Assembly (NCBI GenBank): GCA_963804495.1
Contig: CAWDQN010000004.1
Coordinates: 62,001 to 126,000 of the forward strand
DNA length: 64,000 bases
Origin: Rhodovastum sp963804495
GTDB lineage: Bacteria > Pseudomonadota > Alphaproteobacteria > Acetobacterales > Acetobacteraceae
Direction of reading: 5' to 3'
The notes below the pieces were generated by a model. The model saw only the letters and a program-made list of their open reading frames with translations, was not told where the DNA came from and ran no database searches. Positions 7,962-17,332 of this stretch are shown here, piece after piece (position 1 is the first letter of the stretch; each line of letters opens with the position of its first letter). Position numbers and translations under genes: made by a program.

Positions 7962-9367
7962 CCGATCCGGCGCCGATGCGGCCGCACTGGCTTGGCGCCT
8001 CGGCCGCGGCCCGCGCCTTCGCCGCCCGCACGATCTCGCCGGTCGAGCTGGTGCGCGCCTTGCTCGCACGCGCCGAGGCGCTGAACCCGCGGATCAACGC
8101 CTACATCCGCCTGGATGCCGAGGCGGCGCTGGCCTCCGCCCGCGCGGCCGAGGCCGAGATCATGGCCGGGGGCCTGCGCGGGCCGTTGCACGGGGTGCCG
8201 GTCGGCATCAAGGACGTCATCGACGTGGCGGGGCTGCCCACCACCTGCCATTCCCGCCTGCGGCTCGACCATGTCGCCACCGAGGATGCGGCGGCGGTGG
8301 CGACGCTGCGGCGGGCGGGCGCCATCATCATGGGCAAACTGTCCACCCACGAGTTCGCCATCGGCGGCCCGAGCTTCGACCTGCCCTTCCCGCCGGCGCG
8401 CAACCCGTGGAATCTCGCGCACCATCCGGGCGGATCGTCCTCCGGCGCCGGGGCAGGGCTGGCGGCGGGGCTGTTCCCGGTGGCGCTGGGCACTGACACC
8501 GGCGGCTCGATCCGCCACCCGGCCAGCGCCTGCGGCGTGGTCGGGCTGAAACCGACCTACGGGCTGGTGTCGCGGCGCGGCGTGTTTCCGCTCGCCTTCA
8601 CCTGCGACCATGTCGGGCCGATGGCGCGCTCGGTGGCAGACGCAGCCCTGCTGCTGGACTGCATCGCCGGCCACGATCCGGGAGACCCGGGCAGCGCCGC
8701 GACCCCGCGCACGCATTACGCCGCCCCGCTGGAACGCGGCGTGCGCGGCCTGCGGATCGGCTATGTGCGCCATTTCCACGCGCGCGACCTGCCGGCCGAC
8801 CCCGAGGTGGCGGCGGCGCTCGACCTTGTGGCCGGCGCCCTCGCCACCGAGGGGGCCGAGGTCCGCGACCTGAAGCTGCCCGCGTTAGGCGAGTTCGCCG
8901 CGGTGAACCGGGTGATTCTGTCGTGTGAAGCCTGGGCGGTGCATGCGCCCTGGCTGCGCCAGCGGCCCGGCGATTACGGCAGGCTGGCGCGGCGGCGCCT
9001 GATGGCCGGCGCCTTCTATCCCGCCGGTGACTACGTCGCGGCCCAGCGGCAGCGCCGGCAGTTGATTGCGGCGGTCGAAGCGGCGCTGCGCGGGGTGGAC
9101 GTGCTGCTATGCGCCAGCTCGATGGAGCCGGCCTGCCGCATCGAGGATGCCGAGGCGGTGGCGCGCACCTATCCGCGACAGGCCCGCACACCGTTCAACG
9201 TCACCGGGCATCCGGCGCTGGCGATGATGTCGGGCCTGTCCTCGGCCGGTCTGCCGCTGTCGGTGCAGTTCGCCGGGCGGTATTTCGACGAAGCGACGCT
9301 GCTGCGGGTGGCGCGGGCCTGGGAGCGGGCGGCGGGAACCGACGCCGCGCATCCGGCCCTGGACTGA
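7958..9367 (+). CDS. Amidase-signature hydrolase (AtzE/GatA family)
   Basis: A 469-residue amidase-signature enzyme starting at GTG 7958 inside the previous stop codon. The Ser-cisSer-Lys triad is visible: Lys in GVPVGIKDVID, the glycine/serine-rich loop PGGSSSGAGAG, and the nucleophile region TDTGGSIRHPA. The family hydrolyses amide bonds in the cytoplasm, and substrates cannot be read from sequence. The coupled small gene upstream points to the AtzE subgroup (1-carboxybiuret hydrolase-like) rather than GatA of the tRNA amidotransferase. No other s-triazine or urea-carboxylase genes are in the window, so the substrate is open. Confidence 0.85.
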   Translation: MTDPAPMRPHWLGASAAARAFAARTISPVELVRALLARAEALNPRINAYIRLDAEAALASARAAEAEIMAGGLRGPLHGVPVGIKDVIDVAGLPTTCHSRLRLDHVATEDAAAVATLRRAGAIIMGKLSTHEFAIGGPSFDLPFPPARNPWNLAHHPGGSSSGAGAGLAAGLFPVALGTDTGGSIRHPASACGVVGLKPTYGLVSRRGVFPLAFTCDHVGPMARSVADAALLLDCIAGHDPGDPGSAATPRTHYAAPLERGVRGLRIGYVRHFHARDLPADPEVAAALDLVAGALATEGAEVRDLKLPALGEFAAVNRVILSCEAWAVHAPWLRQRPGDYGRLARRRLMAGAFYPAGDYVAAQRQRRQLIAAVEAALRGVDVLLCASSMEPACRIEDAEAVARTYPRQARTPFNVTGHPALAMMSGLSSAGLPLSVQFAGRYFDEATLLRVARAWERAAGTDAAHPALD

Positions 9368-9498
9368 CCGGGGCTGACCTTGGCCATGGCCGTTTTGCGC
9401 GAACGCGGTATTGTTTGTTGGACCCGTGCGGCTCCGCCGCAGTGAGTTCTCAATATGTTATGGTTGCAAAACCCAACGGTTATCGCCGGCTTGCGCCG

Positions 9499-10539
9499 TT
9501 AGCACGACACCTCGGGCGCCGGTGCGTTGTCTGGCCAGCGGAGTCGCAAACCTGCGGCATCGGCATCCCACGCCCACATGGGCTGTCCGGTGAGCAGCCG
9601 GACGCCTCCCAGCCACGCGTCGCGAGGCATAAGGTGCCAGGCGTCGGTCTCGCCTGCCAGAACCTGTTTGCCGGTGATCGTCAAAGTCAGCCTCTGTCCA
9701 AGAAATTCGCTGCGCGACAGTGTCCTGTCTGATGGCAAGCGGAACGTGCCGTAAGGCTCGCTGTGCAGCAGCGGCGGCGACGCGCCGCACAGCTCGGCGA
9801 TGTGCTGATAGCTGCGCAGGTCGCCCTCGAACAAGCATGTCTCCCGCGCCATGTTGGCGACGAAGAGTCGTCCGGGCGCCGCAATCCCATCAGCTGCAAG
9901 CGTCAGAATCTGCCGCTCGGATCGGCTCAATCCATCTTTCCACCAAGGGAATTCCTCCAGGTGACGGGCCAAGGCGGCAGCGAGGAATGGCAGCGGCGTC
10001 AGGTCACCACCCAGGAAGGCGTGCAGGATGGTCGGGTCAGGTGAGCGAAACGCTGCCCACCCCTGCCTCGCCAGTGTCATCTGCGCGCCGGTGACACTCT
10101 GGCGGGACGCCAGCAGCGAAGCCGTCTGCGCCGGGTTCAATTGCCCCAGTCCGCGGAACGGATCAATTCCCTCGAAGCGGTCAATACAGATGATGGTTAG
10201 CTTGGTCGATCCCATGCTGGCGGTGGAAAACCAGTCCAAGAGTTGCAGAATTTGCACCTGATCGTGCAGGTCATGTTCGAACCATAAGATAACCTCGTCA
10301 TATTCACAGGCGGCCCTGAGGAGTTCGTTCCGCCTTTGAAACACGTGCGGTGCGGTGCCATCCGTGGGCGGACCTTCAAGGTATCTGGCTCGTACGGCGC
10401 TGACGGCGTCGAGATCAAGATCGGGCGGAAACGGTCCGTGATGCATCGGATCACGCCAGGGAAGGACATCGCCGCCAATGCCGCAGGCCTTCAGAGTATC
10501 CCCGGCGCTATCACCGTTGGTGATATGGAGAGCGTTCAT
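9499..10539 (-). CDS. DUF1835-domain protein
   Basis: A 346-residue cytoplasmic protein beginning MNALHITNGDSAGDTLKACG, the DUF1835 start pattern. The N-terminal half has acidic and aromatic motifs (DEVILWFEHDLHDQVQ). The C-terminal half includes LSRSERQILTLAADG, which looks like a helix-turn-helix-type segment. DUF1835 proteins are widespread but have no established function. Its base composition is visibly less GC-rich than the neighbours, which would fit horizontal acquisition. It converges on the amidase gene, and 131 bases with no feature separate them. Confidence 0.7.
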   Translation of the reverse strand: MNALHITNGDSAGDTLKACGIGGDVLPWRDPMHHGPFPPDLDLDAVSAVRARYLEGPPTDGTAPHVFQRRNELLRAACEYDEVILWFEHDLHDQVQILQLLDWFSTASMGSTKLTIICIDRFEGIDPFRGLGQLNPAQTASLLASRQSVTGAQMTLARQGWAAFRSPDPTILHAFLGGDLTPLPFLAAALARHLEEFPWWKDGLSRSERQILTLAADGIAAPGRLFVANMARETCLFEGDLRSYQHIAELCGASPPLLHSEPYGTFRLPSDRTLSRSEFLGQRLTLTITGKQVLAGETDAWHLMPRDAWLGGVRLLTGQPMWAWDADAAGLRLRWPDNAPAPEVSC

Positions 10540-10858
10540 GACGGTCTCTCATCGCCAAATGATTTTGCATCAGAATATTTCGCCTGGGTTGGACGAACTC
10601 AAGTGAAACTCCGATGCGTTTGAGGATTGGCGGTGCCTCGGCCGCATCCATCGCGCTGCGCTCCCGGCAGCGCTTTGCCCGGCACTGCGGCCGAGCGCGA
10701 AGGCGCACGCAGCGACGGGGCGGACCTCGAAGCCCCGGAACGTTCATTGCTTTTCCGCCGCTCCGGCCGCCGACCCGCCCGCTGCACGCCGCTGAGCGGA
10801 CCTTAACGTGGCGGCGAGTATTGCACGGCACTCTCGTCCGGATTGCGGAGAAAATGCC
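10540..10858. other. Divergent intergenic region
   Basis: A 319-base region between the DUF1835 gene and the chemoreceptor, both of which start here. It must hold both promoters. I see no clear -35/-10 pair, repeat or coding frame apart from shadows. Confidence 0.4.
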
Positions 10859-13229
10859 ATGTCGCTCGGATTGCGGATCATGCTGGCGATGGGCGTGCTC
10901 GCCTCCGTCGCTGCCATCTTGCTGGGCAGCGAGGCGGTCGATGCCCTCAGCGCGGCCACCCAGGCAGGGGAACGCCAGCGGCTGAACGCCGTCAGCGCCG
11001 CGCTGGCCGATGCCGCCGGCGCGCTGGCGGTGGAGCGGGGGCTGATGAACGGGCTGCTGGCCGACCCGTCGCGCGCCGCGCCTGCCGGACTGGCCGAGGC
11101 CGCCGCTGCCCGGGCGCGGGCGGAAGCGGCGCTCGGCACCGCCCTGCGTGAGGTTTCCGGCCCGGACGCCGAGGCGGTGGCGAACGCACGGACGGCGGTG
11201 AACGAGTTGCGTCTGGCGGCCGACCGGGTGCTGACCCGTGAGGCCGGGCCGCCACCGGCGCCCCTCGCCTGGTTTGCCGCCGCCACCGCGCAGATTGACG
11301 CCGTGGTGGGCCTGCGCCGCGCCATGGACACCGCCGCGAACGCCGAGGGCCCGATTGCCCGCCTCGTCGCGCTGCGCGACCGGTTGGGGGAAATGAGCGA
11401 GTTCGCCGGCCGCCAGCGCGGCCTGGTCAACGGTCTGATCACCGCCGGTGCGCGCGCAACCGCCGAACAGGCACTGGCCCTGGCAGCCGCGGAGGGCCGG
11501 ATCGACGGTGCCTGGGCACGGGTGGGCGGGCGCCTGGCGGATGCCTCGCGGGCATTGCGCGCGCGCGTGCAGGCGGCGGACGCCGCCTGGTATGCCAACT
11601 TCCAGCCTTTGCGCCGGCAGGTCCTGGCGGCGGCGATGCGCGGCGACCCCTGGCCGGTCACGGCCGCGGCGTGGTTCGACGGCGCCAGCCGCGGCATCGA
11701 CGCGCTGGCGGCGGTGCAGACGCAGGCCGGCACGGAGGTGGCGATGCTGCTGCAGGCGGAGGCCGCGGCCGCCGGCCGCCGGTTGACCCTGCATCTGTCG
11801 GCGTTGCTGGGTGCGTTGGGCCTCGTCGTTGGATTTAGCTGGTATGTGCTGCGCGGCGTGGTGCGGCCGCTGCGGCGGATCATTGCGGTGATCGAGCGGC
11901 TGGCCGGCGGCGACCTCGATGCCGAGGTGCCCGCCGCCGCCGGAGATGATGAAATCGGGCGGCTGCTGCGCGCCACCGCGCAATTCCAGGCCACCGCGCG
12001 CGAGGCGCGCCGGCTGACGGCGGAGCAGGAAACCTTGCGCGTGCAGGCTGAGGAAAGCCGGCTGTCGGCCATGCGCGAAGTGGGCGACCTGGTGGAGGAA
12101 ATCGGGGCGCAGGCGATCGCCAGCGTGCGCACGCGGGCGGACGATCTGGCGGTCCTGGCCGGGCGCATGCAGGATGACACCGCCGCGGTGGCCGGCGCGG
12201 CCGGCACCGCCTTGACCGAGGCCGACGCCGTGCGGACGCAGACGGATGCCGGCGCCCAGGCTGCCGCCGGGCTGAACGGCGCCATCGGGGAGATCGCCAC
12301 CCAGATGGAGCGCGCCGCCGCGGCCACGCGGGTGGCGGTCGCGCGAACGGCTGAGGCGCGCGGCGTGTTCGCCGCCCTCGGCACCAGCGTGGGCGAGATC
12401 GGCGAGGTGGCGACCCTGATCGCCGAAATCGCCGGACGCACCAATCTGCTGGCGCTGAATGCCACCATCGAGGCGGCCCGCGCCGGCGAGGCCGGGCGCG
12501 GATTTCGCGGTGGTCGCGGGCGAGGTGAAGGCGCTGGCGCAGGAAACCGCCCGCAGCACCCAGCGCATCGTGCAGCGCATCGGCGCGATCGAACAGCAGA
12601 CGCGCGCGGCAACCGGCGCCGTGGCGGCCATCACCGACGCGGTGGGGGAGATCGACACCGTCGCCGGGGCGGTGGCGGCGGCGGTCGAGGAACAATCGGC
12701 GGCGACCGCCGAAATCGCCGAGGCGGTGCGCGGATGCAACGACGCCGCCGGCCGCGCGGCCGTGTGCATGGATGCGGCCGCGTCCGGCACCGCGCGCTCG
12801 GTCGCGTCCTGCGGCGAGATGGCCGGCATCGCCCGCACGGTGGCCGACAGCGTGGGCGAAATGAAGACCACCCTGGTGCGCGTGCTGCGCACCAGGGTGG
12901 AGGAGCTGGACCGCAGGGCGACGGCGCGCCACGCTGTCCGGCTGCCGGCGCAGCTGGCGTTTGCCGGCAAGCGCTGCGCCGGCACCTTGCTCGATGTGTC
13001 GTGTGGCGGGGCCCGGCTGGTCATGGACGACGCCGCCGGGCCGGCGGAAAGCAGACCCGGTGTCGGCACGAGGGTGGTGCTGCACGTGGACAAGCTGCCG
13101 TTGGTCGCGGCGGAGGTGGTGCAGCGGACGGACGTGGCGCTGCACCTGCGGTTCGTCTTCGCCGACGCGGACCAGGCACAAGCGATGGAAGCGGCGGTGA
13201 CGGGCCTGACGCGGCGCGCCGCCGCCTGA
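10859..13229 (+). pseudogene. Methyl-accepting chemotaxis protein with C-terminal PilZ domain, one +1 frameshift
   Basis: With one base removed near 12501 this reads as a single protein of about 789 residues. It has a transmembrane helix at the N-terminus, a long helical sensor region, a second helix (about 320-340) and HAMP (VRPLRRIIAVIERLAGGDL). The methyl-accepting signalling domain contains the tip LIAEIAGRTNLLALNATIEAARAGEAG. A PilZ domain (RRATARHAVRLP then DVSCGGARL) closes the protein; PilZ usually binds c-di-GMP, so chemosensing may be tied to that messenger. Frame 1 ends in nonsense after EAGRGF, and the correct continuation (DFAVVAGEVKALAQETARS) is in another frame. The ATG at 10859 has GGAG eight bases upstream. 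Confidence 0.85.
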
Positions 13230-13232
13230 CCC

Positions 13233-13790
13233 TCAGCCGCGGCGCAGGCGGGTAACCAGCGCCGCGGCGGTATCGGCGTCGGTGTGCAGGGCGCGGGCGG
13301 CGATGTCCTGGGCGAAGCCGGCGCGGGCCAGCACGCCCAGCTCGCGGCGCGGGTCGGCCGCGGTGTCGGGGTCGCGAAACGGGCCGAGGCGGCGGCGGCG
13401 CGCCAACGCCAGGGCCGCCGCCAGTTCGGCCTCGGGGTCGTCGGGCAGGGCCGCGCGCGCCTCGTCGCCGGCCACGCCGCGGGCGGCGAGATGGGCGGCG
13501 ATGGCGCGGCGGGAGCGGCCGCTGCGCCCAAGGCTGCGGGCGCGGCTGGCGGCGAAGGCGGCGTCGTCCACCGCGCCGGCGGCGGCCAGCCGCGCCACCA
13601 CCTCACGCACGGCCAGGCGAAGCGCGGGCAGCGCGGCGGCGGCATCCTCGGTGCCGGCCGCGCGCGCCCAGCGCTCGCAGCGGCGGTCGAGCGCGCGGGT
13701 CAGGCCGGCACGGCTGGCGGCGTAGCGGGACAGATACGCCAGTGCTGCTTCGTGCAGCGTGGCTTCCGTGGGACGGGCAGCATTCCGCAT
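13233..13790 (-). CDS. recX: RecX-family regulatory protein
   Basis: A 185-residue arginine/alanine-rich all-helical protein with the three-helix repeats of RecX (LAYLSRYAASRAGLTRALDRR near the start, AAFAASRARSLGRSGRSRRAIAAHLAARG in the middle). RecX proteins bind RecA filaments and limit their activity. I chose the ATG at 13790 because the family begins about 15 residues before LAYLSRY; upstream residues belong to an intergenic repeat. recA is not in the window. It converges on the chemoreceptor with three bases between the stops. Confidence 0.75.
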   Translation of the reverse strand: MRNAARPTEATLHEAALAYLSRYAASRAGLTRALDRRCERWARAAGTEDAAAALPALRLAVREVVARLAAAGAVDDAAFAASRARSLGRSGRSRRAIAAHLAARGVAGDEARAALPDDPEAELAAALALARRRRLGPFRDPDTAADPRRELGVLARAGFAQDIAARALHTDADTAAALVTRLRRG

Positions 13791-13818
13791 GGCATGACGA
13801 TGCCATGGACGCACAAAA

Positions 13819-13853
13819 GAAGGCCAGAGCAGAGCCCGGACCTTCCTTGCTTT
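13819..13853 (+). repeat. Dispersed GC-rich intergenic repeat, copy 2
   Basis: The pattern aggccagagcagagcccgg followed by accttccttgcttt matches copies 1 and 3 with a few changes. It lies between divergent recX and argD. Confidence 0.55.
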
Positions 13854-13924
13854 GAGCAGGTTTGACTTCCCCGTCCCCCCCGGCTCATTCTTCCCGCGCA
13901 AATCACCGAGGATAAACAAGGATT

Positions 13925-15121
13925 ATGATCCCCGCCCTGATGCCGACCTACAACCGCGCCGACCTCGCTTTCGAGCGGGGCGAGGGCGCCTGGCTGTATA
14001 CGGCGGACGGGCGACGATTCCTCGATTTCGGCAGCGGCATCGCCACCGCCAGCGTCGGCCACGGCAACCAGCATCTGGCCGATGCCATCGCCGCGCAGGC
14101 GCACAAGGTGATGCACGTGTCCAACCTGTACCGCATCCCCCAGGCCGAGCGTCTGGCGCAGCGGCTGGTAGACGCGACCTTCGCGGACAGCGTGTTCTTC
14201 TGCAACTCGGGCGCGGAAGCGAACGAGGGCATGGTGAAGATGATCCGCCGTGCCGCTTATGAAACCGGCCACCCCGACCGCTACCGGGTGATCACCTTTG
14301 AGGGCGCCTTCCACGGCCGCACCCTGGCCATGCTGGCCGCCACCGGCAACGAGAAATACCTCAAGGGCTTCGGCCCCGTGGTTGACGGGTTCGACCAGGT
14401 GCCGTTCAACAACCTTAATGCCGTGCGCGACGCGATCGGGCCGCACACCGCCGGTATCATCGTCGAGCCGGTGCAGGGCGAGGGCGGCATCCGCCGCGGC
14501 AGAGTCGATTTTCTGCGCGGCCTGCGCGCCGCCTGCGACGAGTTCGGCCTGGTGCTCGGGCTGGACGAGGTGCAGTGCGGCATGGGCCGCACCGGCAAAC
14601 TGTTCGCCTTCGAATGGGCCGGCATCGAGCCGGATGTGGTGAGCACGGCCAAGGGGCTGGGCGGCGGGTTTCCGATCGGCGCCATTCTGGCCCGGGAGAA
14701 GGTGGCGAAATATCTGGTGCCGGGCAGCCATGGCACCACCTTCGGCGGCAACCCGCTGGCCTGCACCGCCGCCAACGCGGTGCTGGACATCCTGCTCGCC
14801 CCCGGTTTCCTTGATGAGGTGGCGCGCAAGGGCGAGGTGCTCGCGTCGACATTGGCTGATCTGGTATCGGATTACCCGGCCGTGTTCGCCGAAACCCGCG
14901 GCCTCGGGCTGATCCAGGGACTGAAATGCGTGGTTGCGGCCGGAGAAGTGCAGGCCGCCTTCGCCGCCGAAGGCGTGCTGAGCGTGACCGCCGGCGAGAA
15001 CGTGGTGCGCCTGGTGCCGCCGCTGGTCATCACCGATGCCGATATCGCCGAGGGAATGGCGCGGATGTATCGTGGCGCGGCACGTTGCCAGGAGTCCGCC
15101 GGCAAGGATGCGGCACCATGA
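13925..15121 (+). CDS. argD: Acetylornithine aminotransferase
   Basis: A 398-residue class III PLP aminotransferase of usual ArgD length. Visible features are the glycine-rich loop (FCNSGAEANEGMVK), the PLP phosphate and ring contacts (EPVQGEGG, LDEVQCGMGRTG) and the Schiff-base lysine in VSTAKGLGGGFP. It would convert N-acetylglutamate semialdehyde to acetylornithine in arginine synthesis. Related enzymes can act on succinyl-diaminopimelate or GABA, but direct coupling to argF (ATGA overlap) supports the arginine role. Confidence 0.94.
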   Translation: MIPALMPTYNRADLAFERGEGAWLYTADGRRFLDFGSGIATASVGHGNQHLADAIAAQAHKVMHVSNLYRIPQAERLAQRLVDATFADSVFFCNSGAEANEGMVKMIRRAAYETGHPDRYRVITFEGAFHGRTLAMLAATGNEKYLKGFGPVVDGFDQVPFNNLNAVRDAIGPHTAGIIVEPVQGEGGIRRGRVDFLRGLRAACDEFGLVLGLDEVQCGMGRTGKLFAFEWAGIEPDVVSTAKGLGGGFPIGAILAREKVAKYLVPGSHGTTFGGNPLACTAANAVLDILLAPGFLDEVARKGEVLASTLADLVSDYPAVFAETRGLGLIQGLKCVVAAGEVQAAFAAEGVLSVTAGENVVRLVPPLVITDADIAEGMARMYRGAARCQESAGKDAAP

Positions 15122-16089
15122 GCACGGCGGCACGGCGGCGCGTGGCGGCGTCCGGCGGCAAACGCGAGGCGCGCGACGCGGCGCCCCGCCACTTCCTCGA
15201 CCTGCGCGATCACGACATCGCGACGCTGCGGCAAATGCTGGAGGTGGCGGCCGGGTTCAAGGCGGCGAAGGGCGTGACCTCGCGCCCGCTTGCCGGGCGC
15301 ACGCTGGCGCTGATTTTCGAGAAGCCGAGCACCCGCACCCGCGTCAGCTTCGAGGTGGCGATGCGCCAGCTCGGCGGCGACGTGATCATGCTGACCGGCA
15401 AGGAAATGCAGCTCGGCCGCGGCGAGACCATCGCCGATACCGCACGGGTGCTGTCGCGTTATGTCGATGCCATCATGATGCGCACCGACGCGCACGACAA
15501 GCTGCAGGAAATGGCGATGCACGCCACCGTTCCGGTGATCAACGGCCTGACCGCGGACTCGCACCCGTGCCAGCTGATGGCCGACGTGCTGACCTTCGAG
15601 GAGCATCGCGGGCCGATCGCCGGACAGGTGGTGGCCTGGTGCGGCGACGGCAACAACGTGGCGCGCAGCTGGATCGAGGCGGCGGCGCGGTTCGGCTTCA
15701 CCCTGCGGCTGGCCACCCCGGACAGCCTGCGCCCGCCGGCGGAGCTGATCGCCTGGGCGCGGGCGCAGGGGGCGAAGGTGGAACTCACCGACGATCCGGC
15801 GGTGGCGGTGGCGGGCGCGCGCTGCGTGGTCACCGACACCTGGGTGAGTATGTCGGACGACCCGAACACCAGCCGGCACAACCTGCTTGCCCCGTACCGG
15901 GTCACGTCGGCGCTGATGAAGCAGGCGGCGGCGGATGCCATCTTCATGCACTGCCTGCCGGCGCATCGCGGCGAGGAAGTGACCGCCGAGGTCATCGACG
16001 GTCCGCAGAGCGTGGTGTTCGACGAGGCGGAGAACCGGCTGCACGCGCAGAAGGGCGTGCTTGCCTGGGCGCTCGGCGCGGCGCGGTAG
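15118..16089 (+). CDS. argF: Ornithine carbamoyltransferase
   Basis: A 323-residue protein beginning inside the argD stop (ATGA). It carries all family signatures: carbamoyl-phosphate loop KPSTRTRVSFE, the HPCQ motif (DSHPCQLMAD) and the ornithine-binding HCLPAHRGEEV. It catalyses citrulline formation from ornithine and carbamoyl phosphate in the cytoplasm. The N-terminus has about 25 extra basic, alanine-rich residues before the usual HFLDLRDHD start, so a later start is possible but not required. Confidence 0.96.
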   Translation: MSTAARRRVAASGGKREARDAAPRHFLDLRDHDIATLRQMLEVAAGFKAAKGVTSRPLAGRTLALIFEKPSTRTRVSFEVAMRQLGGDVIMLTGKEMQLGRGETIADTARVLSRYVDAIMMRTDAHDKLQEMAMHATVPVINGLTADSHPCQLMADVLTFEEHRGPIAGQVVAWCGDGNNVARSWIEAAARFGFTLRLATPDSLRPPAELIAWARAQGAKVELTDDPAVAVAGARCVVTDTWVSMSDDPNTSRHNLLAPYRVTSALMKQAAADAIFMHCLPAHRGEEVTAEVIDGPQSVVFDEAENRLHAQKGVLAWALGAAR

Positions 16090-16099
16090 CGCTTGGTGT

Positions 16100-16576
16100 T
16101 CAGCCGAGCCGCTTCTCCATGTCCACGACGGTCGGGTGGTCGTAGCCGCAATGCGCGGCGCGTTGCCTGGTCTCGATGAAGCCGCAGGCGACGAATAGGC
16201 GGCGATTGCCGGCCAGCGCCAGCCTGGTGGCGAGATGCACCCGCGGCAGGCCGCGCGCCCTAGCTTCGGCCTCGGCGGCGGCGACCAGTGCCCGGGCGAT
16301 GCCGCGCCCGCGCCAGGAAGGGGCCACCGCGAGGCGGCCGAAATAGAGGCCGCCGCCGCGCTCGGCCCGCAGAATCACCCCGGCGAGCCTGCCGTCCGCG
16401 GCCACGGCGACCGCCCCGTCGCCCATGGCAGCCACGCCGGCAGCCGTTTCGCGCAGAGCCGACGGGGGCGGGTCAACGGCCGCGCTCAGGGCGGCGAAAG
16501 CGCTGCGAATGAGGGCAGCGGCGCGCTCGTGGTCGTCGGGATGGAGCGGGCGGAGGCAAAAACCGGGTGCGTTCAT
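16100..16576 (-). CDS. GNAT-family N-acetyltransferase
   Basis: A 158-residue protein with one GNAT fold. The acetyl-CoA loop follows the R/Q-x-x-G-x-G/A pattern in APSWRGRGIARALVAAAEAEARARG, after the beta-4 strand LYFGRLAV. The C-terminal GNRRLFVACGFIETRQR is the usual strand-turn of the family. The substrate is unknown. It converges on argF with a 10-base gap and lies between argF and hslO. Confidence 0.8.
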   Translation of the reverse strand: MNAPGFCLRPLHPDDHERAAALIRSAFAALSAAVDPPPSALRETAAGVAAMGDGAVAVAADGRLAGVILRAERGGGLYFGRLAVAPSWRGRGIARALVAAAEAEARARGLPRVHLATRLALAGNRRLFVACGFIETRQRAAHCGYDHPTVVDMEKRLG

Positions 16577-16625
16577 GGCGGGATGGTAGCGCGACGCCGG
16601 GCCGGGGCAATCTGGGGAAGTCATG

Positions 16626-16690
16626 GGTTCCAAGGGCCTCCCGGCCCTTGGCGGGGTCCAGGGGCAGAGCCCCTGGCCTTGCTTCCTTCA
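16626..16690 (+). repeat. Dispersed GC-rich intergenic repeat, copy 3 (longest)
   Basis: Two palindromes lie side by side: ccaagggcc/ggcccttgg (about 16630-16651) and ccaggggcagagcccctgg (16658-16676), followed by ccttgcttcc. The second palindrome is the core shared with the other four copies, and the first is echoed before copy 5. It sits upstream of the Uma2-like gene. Confidence 0.7.
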
Positions 16691-16731
16691 GCAGAAAGCT
16701 CCTTCCGCAGCGGCGATGTGGGAGGGGTGTT

Positions 16732-17289
16732 ATGATGTGCGCGTCCGCCCTTCCCCGCATGACGGCCGATGAATTCATCGCCTGGGCGATGGAGCAGCCG
16801 GAGGGTGCGCAGTACGAACTGGTGGCCGGACAGGTGACGGCAATGGCGCCGGAGCGCCTAGGGCATGTGCGCGGCAGGCAACGCGTCTTCCGGCTGCTGG
16901 CGGATGCCATCGCGGCAGCGGGGCTGCCTTGCGAGGCGCTGGTGGGCGGTGTGGCGGTGCAGGCGGACGAGGCGACGGTCTATGAGCCCGCTGCCCTGGT
17001 GCGCTGCGGTGCCGCTCTGCCCGACGCCACGCTGCGGATCACCGATCCGCTGATCGTGGTCGAAATCCTGTCCCCTTCCTCGCGTGCCCGCGACGCTGGA
17101 CTGAAGCTCACCGACTACTTCCGTATTCCGTCGCTGCGCCAACATCTGATCGTGGCGACCGGCATCCGCACGGTGATCCACCACGCGCGCGAAGACGCCG
17201 GCACCATTCTCACCCGCATCGTGCGGGACGGGCGGCTGCGGCTGGACCCGCCGGCGATCGGGCTGAAGGGGATTTTCGGCGCGGGCTGA
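16732..17289 (+). CDS. Uma2-family (PD-(D/E)XK nuclease-like) protein
   Basis: A 185-residue protein of the Uma2 restriction-endonuclease-like family. The order of motifs fits: MTADEFIAWAMEQPEGAQYELVAGQV at the start, VVEILSPSSRARDAGLKLTDYFRI in the middle, and a family-like C-terminus. The strand that usually ends in PD reads YEPAALV here, so the first catalytic aspartate appears to be alanine and nuclease activity is doubtful. The ATG at 16732 has GGAGGGG just upstream. No restriction or phage genes are nearby. Such genes often occur alone, and their role is unknown. Confidence 0.75.
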   Translation: MMCASALPRMTADEFIAWAMEQPEGAQYELVAGQVTAMAPERLGHVRGRQRVFRLLADAIAAAGLPCEALVGGVAVQADEATVYEPAALVRCGAALPDATLRITDPLIVVEILSPSSRARDAGLKLTDYFRIPSLRQHLIVATGIRTVIHHAREDAGTILTRIVRDGRLRLDPPAIGLKGIFGAG

Positions 17290-17332
17290 GGGCAGGTGGC
17301 AGCGCCCGCCCGGATTTTCTATCTTCTGTTTT

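Noticed and set aside
12459..13229. Programmed +1 frameshift in the chemoreceptor
   Set aside because: No slippery sequence or pseudoknot is evident, and five other genes show the same kind of +1 event, so a sequence error is more likely.
10511..13645. A 1044-residue minus-strand frame across the chemoreceptor
   Set aside because: It is antisense to a clear chemoreceptor and lacks family motifs; its length comes from absence of TA-rich stops.
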